Assembly: GCA_963781805.1 (NCBI GenBank)
Contig: CAWAHF010000004.1
Span: 5,704,001-5,768,000, forward strand
DNA from: JAFGPL01 sp963781805
GTDB taxonomy: Bacteria > Bacteroidota > Bacteroidia > Bacteroidales > UBA10428
Direction: 5' to 3'
Length of the DNA: 64,000 nucleotides
Each line of letters opens with the position of its first letter. Position 1 is the stretch's first letter. Position numbers and translations under genes: made by a program. Below the pieces are notes generated by a model. The model made no database searches, was not told the DNA's origin, and worked only from the letters and a program-made list of their open reading frames with translations. Positions 33,422 through 41,812 of this stretch are shown piece by piece.

Positions 33422-33742
33422 ATGAAAATATTAGATCAACATATTAAGCAAATTATAAGACTTTGTGAGTTGAACAAGGTTAGAACCTTATTCGCTTTTG
33501 GATCTATTACAACGGATAAATTCAAACCTGATAGTGACATTGATTTAATAGTTGACATTGATGACAGTGACCCCATATCATATTCAGATAAATATTTCAA
33601 TTTAAAATTTCAGTTGGAAGAAATTTTAAAACGACAAATTGACCTCCTTGAACAGAAAGCGATTAGAAATAGATTCTTAAAAAGTGAGATTGACAGAACC
33701 AAAGTTCAGATATATGGAAAAGGAAATCCAAACCTGGCTTGA
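33422..33742 (+). CDS. mntA: MntA-type minimal nucleotidyltransferase antitoxin
   Basis: A 106-residue MNT-fold protein with the nucleotidyltransferase signature G27-S28 and D39-x-D41 (FAFGSITTDKFKPDSDIDLI). In type VII toxin-antitoxin systems this enzyme adds AMP units to a tyrosine of the HEPN toxin and so silences it. The catalytic residues are present, so it should be active. The gene overlaps the HEPN gene by 29 bases, and the pair fills one cassette-like unit between repeats R3 and R4. Toxin-antitoxin pairs are typical cargo of chromosomal integron cassettes. Confidence 0.85.
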   Translation: MKILDQHIKQIIRLCELNKVRTLFAFGSITTDKFKPDSDIDLIVDIDDSDPISYSDKYFNLKFQLEEILKRQIDLLEQKAIRNRFLKSEIDRTKVQIYGKGNPNLA

Positions 33743-34049
33743 AGACATAAAGCAATCTATTGATGAGATTGAAGAATTCTTACCTAAAAAAAGAAATTTC
33801 TTTGAATTTCAGAAAGACTTAAAAACAAGAAAGGCAATAGAAAGAAATATTGAAATAATTGGAGAAGCTGTTAATAGGATTCTGAAATTAAATCCTGAAA
33901 TACAAATTACTAATGCCAGAAAAATTACTGATACAAGAAATAGGATAATACATGGGTATGACACTGTTTCTGAAGATATTCTTTGGGCAATTGTATCAAA
34001 TGATTTAGATCTATTAAAGCAAGAAATCATAATTCTTCTTGACAAATGA
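33714..34049 (+). CDS. hepT: HepT-type HEPN RNase toxin
   Basis: A 111-residue all-helical HEPN protein with the intact RX4HXY motif: R75, H80 and Y82 in RNRIIHGY. R and H form the RNase site, and Y is the residue adenylylated by the MntA antitoxin. I chose the ATG at 33714 rather than the GTG at 33684, because the family starts close to the MEKEIQTWLEDI helix. The stop is at 34049, 9 bases before the cassette-end arm. The whole operon is intact and probably works as an addiction or defence module. Confidence 0.85.
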   Translation: MEKEIQTWLEDIKQSIDEIEEFLPKKRNFFEFQKDLKTRKAIERNIEIIGEAVNRILKLNPEIQITNARKITDTRNRIIHGYDTVSEDILWAIVSNDLDLLKQEIIILLDK

Positions 34050-34104
34050 TACGACCCTATCTGCCAAAAATTTTCAACTTATGACAGTTTCTAACAACCC
34101 TCCT

Positions 34105-34312
34105 TATTCAAACATTCTTCATACAAAACCCTCATTCCTAAGTGTTTTATGAAATTTATTTTGTAATATTGAAAGCACTAATTTTTAAATGTAATAATCA
34201 CAACATGCAGACTAACAAAATATCAGGATTTTTTTCATTTTATAGTTGCAACGGGTATTTCAGGGTGAAGAATATATGCTATAACATATAAAGTGTATTT
34301 ATGAGATTGTTT
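34105..34312. repeat. Cassette-type repeat R4 (long form)
   Basis: The left segment (34111-34185) closely matches 33112-33185 in R3. The core CAACATGCAGACTAACAAAA is at 34201-34220, then ATTTCAGGGTGAAGAATATA. The right boundary TTTATGAGATTGTTTGG is at 34298-34314. The 321-base gap between the HEPN gene and the next ORF is made up almost entirely of this repeat. Confidence 0.7.
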
Positions 34313-34370
34313 GGTAACCATATATAATTAATCGCCTGATTTTAATCGGGTTATTAAATAAATTCATACT

Positions 34371-35333
34371 ATGAAAAAGATATGTATATTAATAATTATA
34401 CTACTAAAAACCATCATTGCATTTAATCAACAGTGCAGTCCTACTTTTAAAGAGATATTTGATTTTCAAATCGGAGATTTTTTTAGATATGAAGAAAACA
34501 CTATTGATTATGGATATGGGGATAGGTTACAAACTTTTGAAAGCTATACAATTACAGGCAAATATTTAAATGAAGATAGCCTTTATTACACAAGAACGGG
34601 AAAAAAAGTTATAATATCTTATGGTATATGCTATGATTCTCAAAACCATTACTGTGGAGGGAACCCTTGGGAAAAGTTTGGAACCTGGACTGAAATCATA
34701 GATGATAAACTAGTATATGTTGATTCCATAAATCATTTTTTAAATAAATGCTCAGACAGTTTAATATGCATTAACTCAATAAATGGCTGGGATTCATATA
34801 TATATTGGAATAATTATACGCGAATAAAAATAAATGAAGAAAATTCTTTGTACACAAAATCAATTGGAGGCTATTTAAATTTTTTTAAATATGATTCTGC
34901 CAGGAATGAATGGGATACTGTTAAAGTGAACGATTATTATGATGTTTTCAATCAAGAAACCTATGCAAAGGGTTTAGGACTATATGCTATGAATCTTTAC
35001 TATTTTGAAGGTTCTTATGAAAAAGAACTTATAGGTTATATTAAAGGAGAGGACACAGTTGGTATAATTACATCTTTACCTTCTGAAATTGAAAGCAAAA
35101 AAGATTTTATAATTTATCCTAATCCAATTCATGATAATCTATTTATTAAACTTGACAATTCAATTTCTCAATTAAGAATATTTAATCTCAATGGACAACT
35201 GGTATATTCAAAGAATATTAATCTAAGTGAGCCTGAAATAGTCTCTTTATTCTTAGGCAGTTTAGAAAAAGGATTTTACATAATTGAACTGTCTGGTAAG
35301 AAAAAGTACTATTTAAAATTTGGAAAAGTATAA
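34371..35333 (+). CDS. Secreted protein with T9SS type A sorting domain
   Basis: A 320-residue protein with a signal peptide (KKICILIIILLKTIIAFNQ) and a T9SS sorting domain over about residues 245-320 (FIIYPNPIHDNLFIK, LRIFNLNGQLVYS, LEKGFYIIEL, YYLKFGKV). The middle (DFQIGDFFRYEEN, TITGKYLNEDSLYYT) resembles Bacteroidota secreted proteins of unknown role. Six cysteines suggest disulfides in the mature region. It is the single gene of the cassette-like unit between R4 and R5. Confidence 0.72.
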   Translation: MKKICILIIILLKTIIAFNQQCSPTFKEIFDFQIGDFFRYEENTIDYGYGDRLQTFESYTITGKYLNEDSLYYTRTGKKVIISYGICYDSQNHYCGGNPWEKFGTWTEIIDDKLVYVDSINHFLNKCSDSLICINSINGWDSYIYWNNYTRIKINEENSLYTKSIGGYLNFFKYDSARNEWDTVKVNDYYDVFNQETYAKGLGLYAMNLYYFEGSYEKELIGYIKGEDTVGIITSLPSEIESKKDFIIYPNPIHDNLFIKLDNSISQLRIFNLNGQLVYSKNINLSEPEIVSLFLGSLEKGFYIIELSGKKKYYLKFGKV

Positions 35334-35356
35334 AATAGTTATGTACGGCAGCTAAT

Positions 35357-35500
35357 TATTAAAATGCACTATTTATTAAAGACAAACTTCAACATGCTAG
35401 CTAACCAATTATCAGAATTTTCTCCATTTTATAGTTACAACGGGCATTTCGGGGTGAAAATAGATATTTAAACATAGAAATTGTGTTTACGCGTTTGTTT
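35357..35500. repeat. Cassette-type repeat R5
   Basis: The core CAACATGCTAGCTAACCAAT starts at 35390, with GGGCATTTCGGGGTGAAAA near 35443. The left segment TTAAAATGCACTATTTATT matches R3/R4. The right boundary GTGTTTACGCGTTTGTTT lies at 35483-35500. Confidence 0.7.
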
Positions 35501-35526
35501 ATAGCCAGTTGAAAAAATATCAAAAT

Positions 35527-35973
35527 ATGAAACCATATATTTTAATTTTATTTTTATACTCTATCTCCCTGATTTCTTATTCTCAGGTACTAGATTTTGA
35601 ATTTTGCAATAGTGAAAATAAAAAATATAATTCAACATCCTTGTGTAGTCAATTGGAAAAGGAATATAATACTAAATTTGATGAATGGATTGTTTTACTT
35701 GAGACTCCGGAACTTAGTGATTCATTGTATTTATTACAGAACAAAATATTGGATAAACTTGATGCAGAAAGTCTTCAATTAATTTATATTACTGCGTGTC
35801 TAATGCAAGAAAAAAACGACCGATACCATACATCGATGGAAACAGCTAAAGAGATTATGGGAAATTCAAATAAATTCAAAGTAAGAATATTAGATTCAAG
35901 TGGCAAAATCATTTTTGAAAGTTATGAAGTTATTCCACGAAAAAGAATTGAGGAGTTAGTACAACGAAAATAA
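35527..35973 (+). CDS. Small secreted hypothetical protein
   Basis: A 148-residue protein with a signal peptide (MKPYILILFLYSISLISYSQ). The mature part is acidic and mostly helical (LEKEYNTKFDEWIVLLET, DAESLQLIYITACLMQEKND) with two cysteines. I do not recognise the family. The ATG at 35527 starts a proper signal peptide, so it is preferred to the TTG at 35509. The unit starts with AGCCAGTTG (35503-35511) and ends with the perfect complement CAACTGGCT (35976-35984), right after the stop. Confidence 0.55.
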   Translation: MKPYILILFLYSISLISYSQVLDFEFCNSENKKYNSTSLCSQLEKEYNTKFDEWIVLLETPELSDSLYLLQNKILDKLDAESLQLIYITACLMQEKNDRYHTSMETAKEIMGNSNKFKVRILDSSGKIIFESYEVIPRKRIEELVQRK

Positions 35974-36109
35974 TACAACTGGCTGCAACAATCTTCCATG
36001 ACAAAAGAAAAACTATCATAAACTGCCTGTTTTCTTTGATAAGCTTGTTAAATTAACAGTTCAGGTTACAGTACATTCAGTTTATATTATATTACCAAAA
36101 AAGTTCTTT

Positions 36110-36165
36110 GATCAGACGGAACCGTTTCTGTGATCACTCGGAACCGTTTTTCTGATCGCACCCAT
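36110..36165. repeat. 22-bp tandem repeat
   Basis: Two full units, GATCAGACGGAACCGTTTCT (36110 onward) and GATCACTCGGAACCGTTTTT (36132 onward), then a partial third starting GATCGCACC at 36154. The position is downstream of the cassette-like array and of the convergent permease gene. Confidence 0.65.
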
Positions 36166-36167
36166 CT

Positions 36168-36190
36168 GCCGCAAGTTTTCAACTTGTGGC
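36168..36190. repeat. Hairpin GCCGCAAGTT/AACTTGTGGC
   Basis: A ten-pair stem (one G-T pair) with a TTC loop, in the convergent region between the small secreted gene and the permease gene. It may end transcription or be a REP-type sequence. A decayed relative lies at 34061-34090. Confidence 0.5.
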
Positions 36191-36266
36191 AATTTTATAC
36201 ACTTCTATACCATTAGAACTTAATTCCATATTCCTCCTTCGACTCCGCTCAGGAGGAAACTGATAT

Positions 36267-37388
36267 TTACGCCACCTTCCTGTACCTCCAGATGGCCATA
36301 CTCAGCACTATAGCCCCAAAAACGGTCATTGAAATCAAATCGTGTGCAATGTCTTTGATCGAGGAGCCTTTTAGCAGTATCATTCGGATTACACGCATAA
36401 AGTAAGCAAACGGATTAAAGATATTTACCTTTTGTGCCCAGTGAGGCATGCTTTCGGCAGGTGTAAAAATACCGCTCATCAGACTAAAAGTAAGAAGGAA
36501 AAAGAAAGACAGGAACATCACCTGTTGCTGTGAGTCGGCAAGGGTGGACAACAACAGCCCAAGGCCGAGTATAACCACAAGGTAAACCGCGGCAAAAAGA
36601 AAAAGCAATCCCAGGCTGCCGACAATGAGTATGTTGAACAAAAGCTTTCCCAGCAATAGTCCGAAACCCAGTTCAAACATAGCGATAATCCAGAACGGTA
36701 CCAGCTTGCCGGTTATAAACTGGTATTTTTTTATCGGGGTAACATTTATCTGTTCAATGGTTCCAATCTCTTTTTCCCGCACCAGGTTAAGCGCCGTAAG
36801 AAAAATTCCTATCATGGAGACAAGTATTACCAGGATTCCCGGAACCATATAATATTTAAAATTCAGCTGGGGATTATACCAGAATGAATATAGGGTATTA
36901 ATTTTTTTAGGAAGAGTGTTTATATACACATTGCCTCCCAGTTCTGTGACCAGGTCATTATTAAAGCCGGATATAACCGACTGTGCATAGGCATTTGTGA
37001 GGCTTGCGGTCATTCCGTTCACTGCATCCAGCAACAGTTGTATTTCCGACTTGTTTTCTTTCTTTAATTTTTCTTCAAAGCCCGAAGGAATATGCAACAC
37101 AAAGCTCGTTCTGCTTTCAAGCAGGTCGGTTTCGGCCTCCTGTATTGAAAAGGTCGATTTGGTAATATCGAAAAACGGGGAACCCTGGAATTTGCTGACC
37201 AGTTTGTGCGAGGTTGGTGACATATCCTTGTCCACCACTTCCATGTTAATATGTTTCATCTCCATGGTAGCGGCATTAACCAGTATGATAAGCTGCACAA
37301 ATGGAACAATAATAATTATCGGCAGCATGGTTTTGTTTCTGATAATCTGCAGAAACTCTTTCTGTAATATAAACAGGATGGTTCTCAT
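36267..37388 (-). CDS. ABC-2 type permease (YbhR-like)
   Basis: A 373-residue inner-membrane protein: one N-terminal helix, a long periplasmic domain (about residues 40-170), then five or six C-terminal helices with the ABC-2 signature NLVREKEIGTIEQINVTPIKKYQFITGKLVPFW (read in parts). It is the last gene of the efflux operon and pairs with the YbhS-like permease encoded 3 bases upstream. The two permeases plus two ATPases make a complete YbhFSR-type exporter, which in relatives handles drugs or cations. Confidence 0.87.
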   Translation of the reverse strand: MRTILFILQKEFLQIIRNKTMLPIIIIVPFVQLIILVNAATMEMKHINMEVVDKDMSPTSHKLVSKFQGSPFFDITKSTFSIQEAETDLLESRTSFVLHIPSGFEEKLKKENKSEIQLLLDAVNGMTASLTNAYAQSVISGFNNDLVTELGGNVYINTLPKKINTLYSFWYNPQLNFKYYMVPGILVILVSMIGIFLTALNLVREKEIGTIEQINVTPIKKYQFITGKLVPFWIIAMFELGFGLLLGKLLFNILIVGSLGLLFLFAAVYLVVILGLGLLLSTLADSQQQVMFLSFFFLLTFSLMSGIFTPAESMPHWAQKVNIFNPFAYFMRVIRMILLKGSSIKDIAHDLISMTVFGAIVLSMAIWRYRKVA

Positions 37389-37391
37389 TTG

Positions 37392-38498
37392 CTACTCCAG
37401 TCTGATTTTAAATTTAAATGAGCTTATCATGATAAATATACCTGTCATGCCAATAAGCACAACCGTTTGTTTCCAGATGTTCAGGAAGGTGGTTCCTTTC
37501 AGCATGATGCTTCGCAAAATCTCTATAAAATATTTTGGCGGTACAATAGCAGTAATCCATTGCAGTATTTTCGGCATATTTTCAACCGGGAAGATAAAAC
37601 CTGATAACAGCAGGGTAGGGAGCATTAAGCCCAACATGGATATAAACATGGCCACCTGCTGACTGTTGGAAACAGTGGAGATGAGTATACCCAGCGAAAG
37701 CGCCAGGGAAATAAACAAAATTGTTTCTGCAAACAGTAAAATCAGGTTACCTTTTATAGGCAAACCAAAAACAAAATAACCAAGCGCAATTATAACAACA
37801 GCATTAATGCACGACAGGATAACGTATGGCATTACCTTGCCAACGATTATCTGAATAGGTCTGAGAGGTGAGACCAGCAGTACCTCCATGGTGCCGGTTT
37901 CTTTTTCACGTGCAATGGAGATGGAGGTCATCATGGCTGAAACCAGCATAAGGATTAATGCCATGGTTCCGGGAACAAACATAAAGGCGCTTTTCAAATT
38001 GGGATTAAACATCATTCTTACTTCCGGAACGATTTTCAATGGCGGAATAAAATCTTTATTAATTTTTTTAATATAATCGAATAGAATCCCCTGGGTATAG
38101 TTAACCACCAGGCTTGCCGAGTTCGGGTCCGAGGCATCGGCAATGATTTGCACCGCTGCAGTTCCTTCTCTTTCTAACTTAGATGCAAAATTGTCTTCAA
38201 ATATAATGACCTCCTTTACCTTTCCCTGTTTAAAAATATCTTCAATTTCCTGGTTTGTGCTTATGTTTTTATAAAGATCGAAAAAACCCGAAGACACTAT
38301 TTTGTTGGTGAGTTCCAACGTGACTTCATCTTTCGAATGGTCGAGGACAGCAATCTTCACATTCTGTATTTCATTCCGGATAACAAATCCAAATATCAGA
38401 ATTTGTGCAACAGGCAGGCCGAAAAGAATGACCAGGGTTCGGGAATCTCTGAGTATATGCAGAAACTCTTTTTTAATAAATCCAAGTAAATTCTTCAT
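37392..38498 (-). CDS. ABC-2 type permease (YbhS-like)
   Basis: A 368-residue inner-membrane protein with the same layout as its neighbour: an N-terminal helix (TLVILFGLPVAQILIFGFV), a periplasmic domain and a C-terminal helical bundle. The motif SIAREKETGTMEVLLVSPLRP is the ABC-2 hallmark. It lies 14 bases after the HAD phosphatase gene and 3 bases before the second permease, so the operon is tightly packed. It is the likely heterodimer partner of the product of 36267-37388. Confidence 0.87.
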   Translation of the reverse strand: MKNLLGFIKKEFLHILRDSRTLVILFGLPVAQILIFGFVIRNEIQNVKIAVLDHSKDEVTLELTNKIVSSGFFDLYKNISTNQEIEDIFKQGKVKEVIIFEDNFASKLEREGTAAVQIIADASDPNSASLVVNYTQGILFDYIKKINKDFIPPLKIVPEVRMMFNPNLKSAFMFVPGTMALILMLVSAMMTSISIAREKETGTMEVLLVSPLRPIQIIVGKVMPYVILSCINAVVIIALGYFVFGLPIKGNLILLFAETILFISLALSLGILISTVSNSQQVAMFISMLGLMLPTLLLSGFIFPVENMPKILQWITAIVPPKYFIEILRSIMLKGTTFLNIWKQTVVLIGMTGIFIMISSFKFKIRLE

Positions 38499-38512
38499 CT
38501 CAGGTTCCTCAT

Positions 38513-39172
38513 TTATTGGTCTAATAATTTATAGAGTTGTTCAGGTTCCAGATGTGTGAAATCATCGATTACAAGGTCTGTGTGTCTAATTATCTCAGGT
38601 GGATTGGTGGTGGCCAGACCAACTACTTTCATGCCTGCACTTTTGGCCGATTCAATTCCCTTCAGCGAATCTTCAAAAGCAATACAACGATTTGGCTCGT
38701 ATCCTAACAATTCAGCAGCTTTCAGAAATACTTCCGGATGAGGTTTATTGTTGATGATTATCCTGTCATGTACAATGACCTTAAAATAGGTTTGGAGATT
38801 ACCTTCCTGTATAACAAATTCAGCATTTTCGAGAGAAGCGGAAGTAGCGATGGCCATATCAATCCTGAGTGATTTAAGTTTTTTAAGCAATTCGGGCAAT
38901 CCTTTAACCGGTTTTAAGTGGGGCTTATAAATTTGCCGGTAGATTTCTTCCTTTTCGTCTGAATAGTTGGTGATCTCTGCATCTGAAAGCTTTCTGCCGA
39001 AAAAACCTTCCAGGTTTTCGCGGCTTGAACCGCCGAATACCTTCAAAAACTTTTCCCTGCTTACAGGCAATTGATGTATTTCACAAAACAGCGTCCATGC
39101 TTTGAAATGGAACTCGTGGTTATCCACAAGCACTCCGTCCATGTCGAACAGGGCTGCAAATGGTCTGTTCAT
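38513..39172 (-). CDS. HAD-family phosphatase (beta-phosphoglucomutase-like)
   Basis: A 219-residue cytosolic hydrolase of the HAD subfamily I. Motif I is FDMDGVLVD with the nucleophile Asp, motif II is ATSAS, the Lys motif lies in NKPHPEVFLKAAE, and motif III is CIAFEDSLKGIESAKSAG. These fit phosphatases or phosphomutases acting on sugar phosphates. The ATG at 39172, one base after the ATPase stop, is the likely start. An enzyme of this type inside an efflux operon is unexpected and may only hitchhike, or may act on the exported compound. Confidence 0.85.
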   Translation of the reverse strand: MNRPFAALFDMDGVLVDNHEFHFKAWTLFCEIHQLPVSREKFLKVFGGSSRENLEGFFGRKLSDAEITNYSDEKEEIYRQIYKPHLKPVKGLPELLKKLKSLRIDMAIATSASLENAEFVIQEGNLQTYFKVIVHDRIIINNKPHPEVFLKAAELLGYEPNRCIAFEDSLKGIESAKSAGMKVVGLATTNPPEIIRHTDLVIDDFTHLEPEQLYKLLDQ

Positions 39173-39173
39173 A

Positions 39174-39908
39174 TCAGTTATTTCTTGCAATTTTTACAAA
39201 CACTTCATTTATATCTTTTGCCTGATAAGTCTTCTTTAAATTCTCAGGAGTATCAAGCGCTTCAATTCTTCCTTCGGACATGATGGAAACACGATGGCAA
39301 TATTCGGCTTCATCCATGTAATGTGTTGTTACAAATATGGTAACACCCTTATTGGCCGACTCATAAATCAGCTCCCAGAATTGTCTTCGGGCAATGGGAT
39401 CAACACCACCTGTGGGTTCATCCAGAAAAACAAGTTCAGGATCATGAAAAACAGCCACCGAAAATGCCAGCTTCTGTTTCCATCCGAGCGGTATTTCTCT
39501 TACAAGCGTGTCCCCGGCTTCAGTGAGGTTTAGTCTTTCGAGCAGCTGATTGGTTTTGCTTTCAATTTTTTTATTTGAAATACCGTATATACCCGCATAA
39601 AAGCGAATATTTTCCTTCACGGTAAGATCTTCATACAGCGAAAATTTCTGGCTCATATAGCCAATGTTTTTTTTAATTTTTTCGCGTTGGGTATACACAT
39701 CGTATCCGGCAACCATTATTTTTCCTGAAGTTGGAAATGATAATCCGCTAAGGATTTTGATGGCAGTAGTCTTACCGGCGCCGTTAGCCCCCAGAAAACC
39801 GAAAATTTCTCCCCGGTAAACATCAAACGTCAGGTTATCGTTTGCAGTGAAGTTTCCGAATTTCTTCACCATGTTTTTTACCTCAATTATTTTATCCGAA
39901 GGATTCAT
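39174..39908 (-). CDS. ABC transporter ATP-binding protein (C-terminal YbhF-half type)
   Basis: A 244-residue ATPase. Walker A is GANGAGKTTAIKIL, Walker B is LVFLDEPTGGVDP and the H-loop is VTTHYMDEAEYCHRV. The signature motif is degenerate (IPLGWKQKLAFSVAV instead of LSGGxxQ), as in the second nucleotide-binding half of YbhF. Such a half usually forms one competent site together with its partner. I chose the ATG at 39908, which overlaps the stop of the partner ATPase by four bases, over the upstream extension to 39959. Confidence 0.88.
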   Translation of the reverse strand: MNPSDKIIEVKNMVKKFGNFTANDNLTFDVYRGEIFGFLGANGAGKTTAIKILSGLSFPTSGKIMVAGYDVYTQREKIKKNIGYMSQKFSLYEDLTVKENIRFYAGIYGISNKKIESKTNQLLERLNLTEAGDTLVREIPLGWKQKLAFSVAVFHDPELVFLDEPTGGVDPIARRQFWELIYESANKGVTIFVTTHYMDEAEYCHRVSIMSEGRIEALDTPENLKKTYQAKDINEVFVKIARNN

Positions 39909-40831
39909 GCTTCTGCCAGCCTTTCTTTTCCTGAGGTTTCCATGGCTGCAATAAAACAATCTTCAATCAAAGGTTTTATAGGCATTATCCTGATATCCTT
40001 ATGCCCGAGTTTCACCAGGTAATCCTGCAGGATTTTTTCATCCTGTTTTTTATCAAGGCTCAAATGAATGGACTGGCCAAACAGATAGGCTGAAGTTTTA
40101 TCATCAAAATTCCGGAGATCTTCAATCAGTTTATAGAAATTATCTCCTGTGACCGAATAGAGATATCCTTTGAAACTGGTCACCACCTTTTTGGGCTCAT
40201 CGACTTCCAGTATTTTTCCCTTATGAATCAAAGCAATTTCATCGCATTTTTCAGCTTCATCCATATAGGGTGTGGAAACGATGATGGTCATTCCTTTGTT
40301 GCGTAATTCGGCTAAAAGTTCCCAGAATTCTTTTCTCGATACCGCATCTACTCCGGTAGTTGGTTCATCAAGTATCAATATTTCCGGGTTATGAATAAGG
40401 GCACAAGAAAGAGCGAGTTTCTGTTTCATACCACCCGAAAGTTTTCCGGCTGGCCGTTTCTTAAAAGGCTCAATTTGTGAATAAACACCTTTTATGATGT
40501 TATAATTCTCAGCCAATGAGGTATTGAAAATGGTGGCATAGAAATTCAGATTCTCCTCAACGGTTAAATCAAGGTACAATGAGAATCTTCCGGGCATATA
40601 CCCGGTGAACTTCCTGATTTTCTTATAATCTTTTACAGTATCAAAGCCATTTACGGTAACGGTGCCCTGATCCGGCAGCATTAGGGTGGTAATCAGCCTG
40701 AATAATGTTGTTTTTCCTGCCCCGTCGGGACCAATAAAGCCGAAGATTTTCTTTTCAGGAATATTCAAAGAAATATTTCTAAGTGCCTTTATGTTGCCGA
40801 AAGATTTTGATATGTTGCTGAGTTCGATCAT
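39905..40831 (-). CDS. ABC transporter ATP-binding protein (N-terminal YbhF-half type)
   Basis: A 308-residue ATPase with Walker A GPDGAGKTTLFRLI, signature LSGGMKQKLALSCAL, Walker B ILILDEPTTGVDA and H-loop STPYMDEAEKC (Pro in place of the usual His context). A C-terminal extension of about 80 residues follows. It corresponds to the first half of YbhF, so the fused protein of enterobacteria is split into two coupled genes here (ATGA overlap). It starts the downstream half of the operon after a 279-base gap. Confidence 0.88.
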   Translation of the reverse strand: MIELSNISKSFGNIKALRNISLNIPEKKIFGFIGPDGAGKTTLFRLITTLMLPDQGTVTVNGFDTVKDYKKIRKFTGYMPGRFSLYLDLTVEENLNFYATIFNTSLAENYNIIKGVYSQIEPFKKRPAGKLSGGMKQKLALSCALIHNPEILILDEPTTGVDAVSRKEFWELLAELRNKGMTIIVSTPYMDEAEKCDEIALIHKGKILEVDEPKKVVTSFKGYLYSVTGDNFYKLIEDLRNFDDKTSAYLFGQSIHLSLDKKQDEKILQDYLVKLGHKDIRIMPIKPLIEDCFIAAMETSGKERLAEA

Positions 40832-40888
40832 GGTTTTTTATTAGGCTAAGGTTTTATTCTAGCATTGTGTTAATCTTATTAGCAGATT

Positions 40889-40978
40889 GTCACCCTGAAC
40901 TTGATTCAGGGTCTCTCTATGATTAACGAGATTAGCTTCGCTGAGCCTTTCAGGGTTCCGAATCAAGTTCGGAATGAC
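40889..40978. repeat. Paired hairpins with complementary loops
   Basis: ACCCTGAA-CTTGA-TTCAGGGT (40892-40912) and TTCCGAA-TCAAG-TTCGGAA (40956-40974). The two loops are complementary and the two hairpins together form a larger inverted repeat starting GTCA and ending TGAC. It sits in the 279-base gap inside the efflux operon and is probably a non-autonomous repeat insertion. Confidence 0.6.
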
Positions 40979-41110
40979 TCTTTCGCTTTTATAAACAAAA
41001 CATGCCATCAGATACTATTCTTTCATAATTATAAATTGTAAAATTCATTTGTTCCTTTAATTTCTCCTTGCTCTCCGCCATCGGTCACCGAAACTTTAGT
41101 GAAGGTGACC

Positions 41111-41809
41111 TCAGCCTTTCATACTTCCCTCAAGATAATCCAGAATCATAAACATAATCCGGTTGTTTTTTTCAATAAATTGTTTGCCGGCGACTATTTC
41201 ATCAACCAATTGTACATACCTGTCTTTTAAAAGCTTATTTCCCGTGTGATCAAGCATCATATTTATTGCCTTTTCATCCATTTCAAAATGAAATTGAAGC
41301 GCTAAAACTTTTTCCTTGTAAAGGAAAGCCTGATTTGGGGTGGCCACTGATTCGGCAATATGAATAACGTTCTGAGGCAGGTCAAAGGTATCACCGTGCC
41401 AGTGAAAAACAGTCAGAGATTCGGGTATGGACTTTAATTCTGAAGGCAGGTTATTTTTATGAATTTTAACCGGAAACCATCCTATCTCCTGGTATTTATT
41501 CTTGTAAATTTTGCTCCCAAGCGCTTCGGCAATTAGCTGTGCTCCAAAACATATTCCCAGAACAATTTTATCAGCATCAATGGTGCGGTGTATGAAATTT
41601 TTTTCAATTTTAAGCCAGGGAAATTTATCTTCTTCATTAATACTCAGGGCACCACCCATGATAATAAGCCAGTCAAAATCGTCTGTTTCCGGGTAAGGTT
41701 CAAAAAGAAAAGTTCTTGTCTCAGTGACCTGATGTCCCTTTTGTTTTATCCAGCTTTTTATGCATCCAAGTCCCTCAAATGTTTCGTGAAATATGCAATG
41801 TATTCTCAT
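41111..41809 (-). CDS. Class I glutamine amidotransferase-like protein (GuaA N-domain type)
   Basis: A 232-residue cytosolic protein of the GATase1 superfamily. The nucleophile is C87 in LGICFGAQ, and the His-Glu pair is in ALQFHFEMDE. The order and the segment WHGDTFDLP match the stand-alone GMP-synthase-like amidotransferases that hydrolyse glutamine or gamma-glutamyl compounds. No synthetase domain is present. It lies 3 bases after the HlyD gene inside an efflux operon, so it may modify a compound that is later exported, though this is only inference. Confidence 0.85.
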   Translation of the reverse strand: MRIHCIFHETFEGLGCIKSWIKQKGHQVTETRTFLFEPYPETDDFDWLIIMGGALSINEEDKFPWLKIEKNFIHRTIDADKIVLGICFGAQLIAEALGSKIYKNKYQEIGWFPVKIHKNNLPSELKSIPESLTVFHWHGDTFDLPQNVIHIAESVATPNQAFLYKEKVLALQFHFEMDEKAINMMLDHTGNKLLKDRYVQLVDEIVAGKQFIEKNNRIMFMILDYLEGSMKG

Positions 41810-41812
41810 AGT

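Noticed and set aside
31641..35990. Classical class 1-type integron
   Set aside because: No IntI gene, attI or GTTRRRY/RYYYAAC core sites are visible, so only an integron-like array is claimed.
36168..36190. Terminator of the small secreted gene
   Set aside because: The hairpin is strong, but it is about 200 bases downstream and lacks a T-tract, so it was kept only as a repeat.
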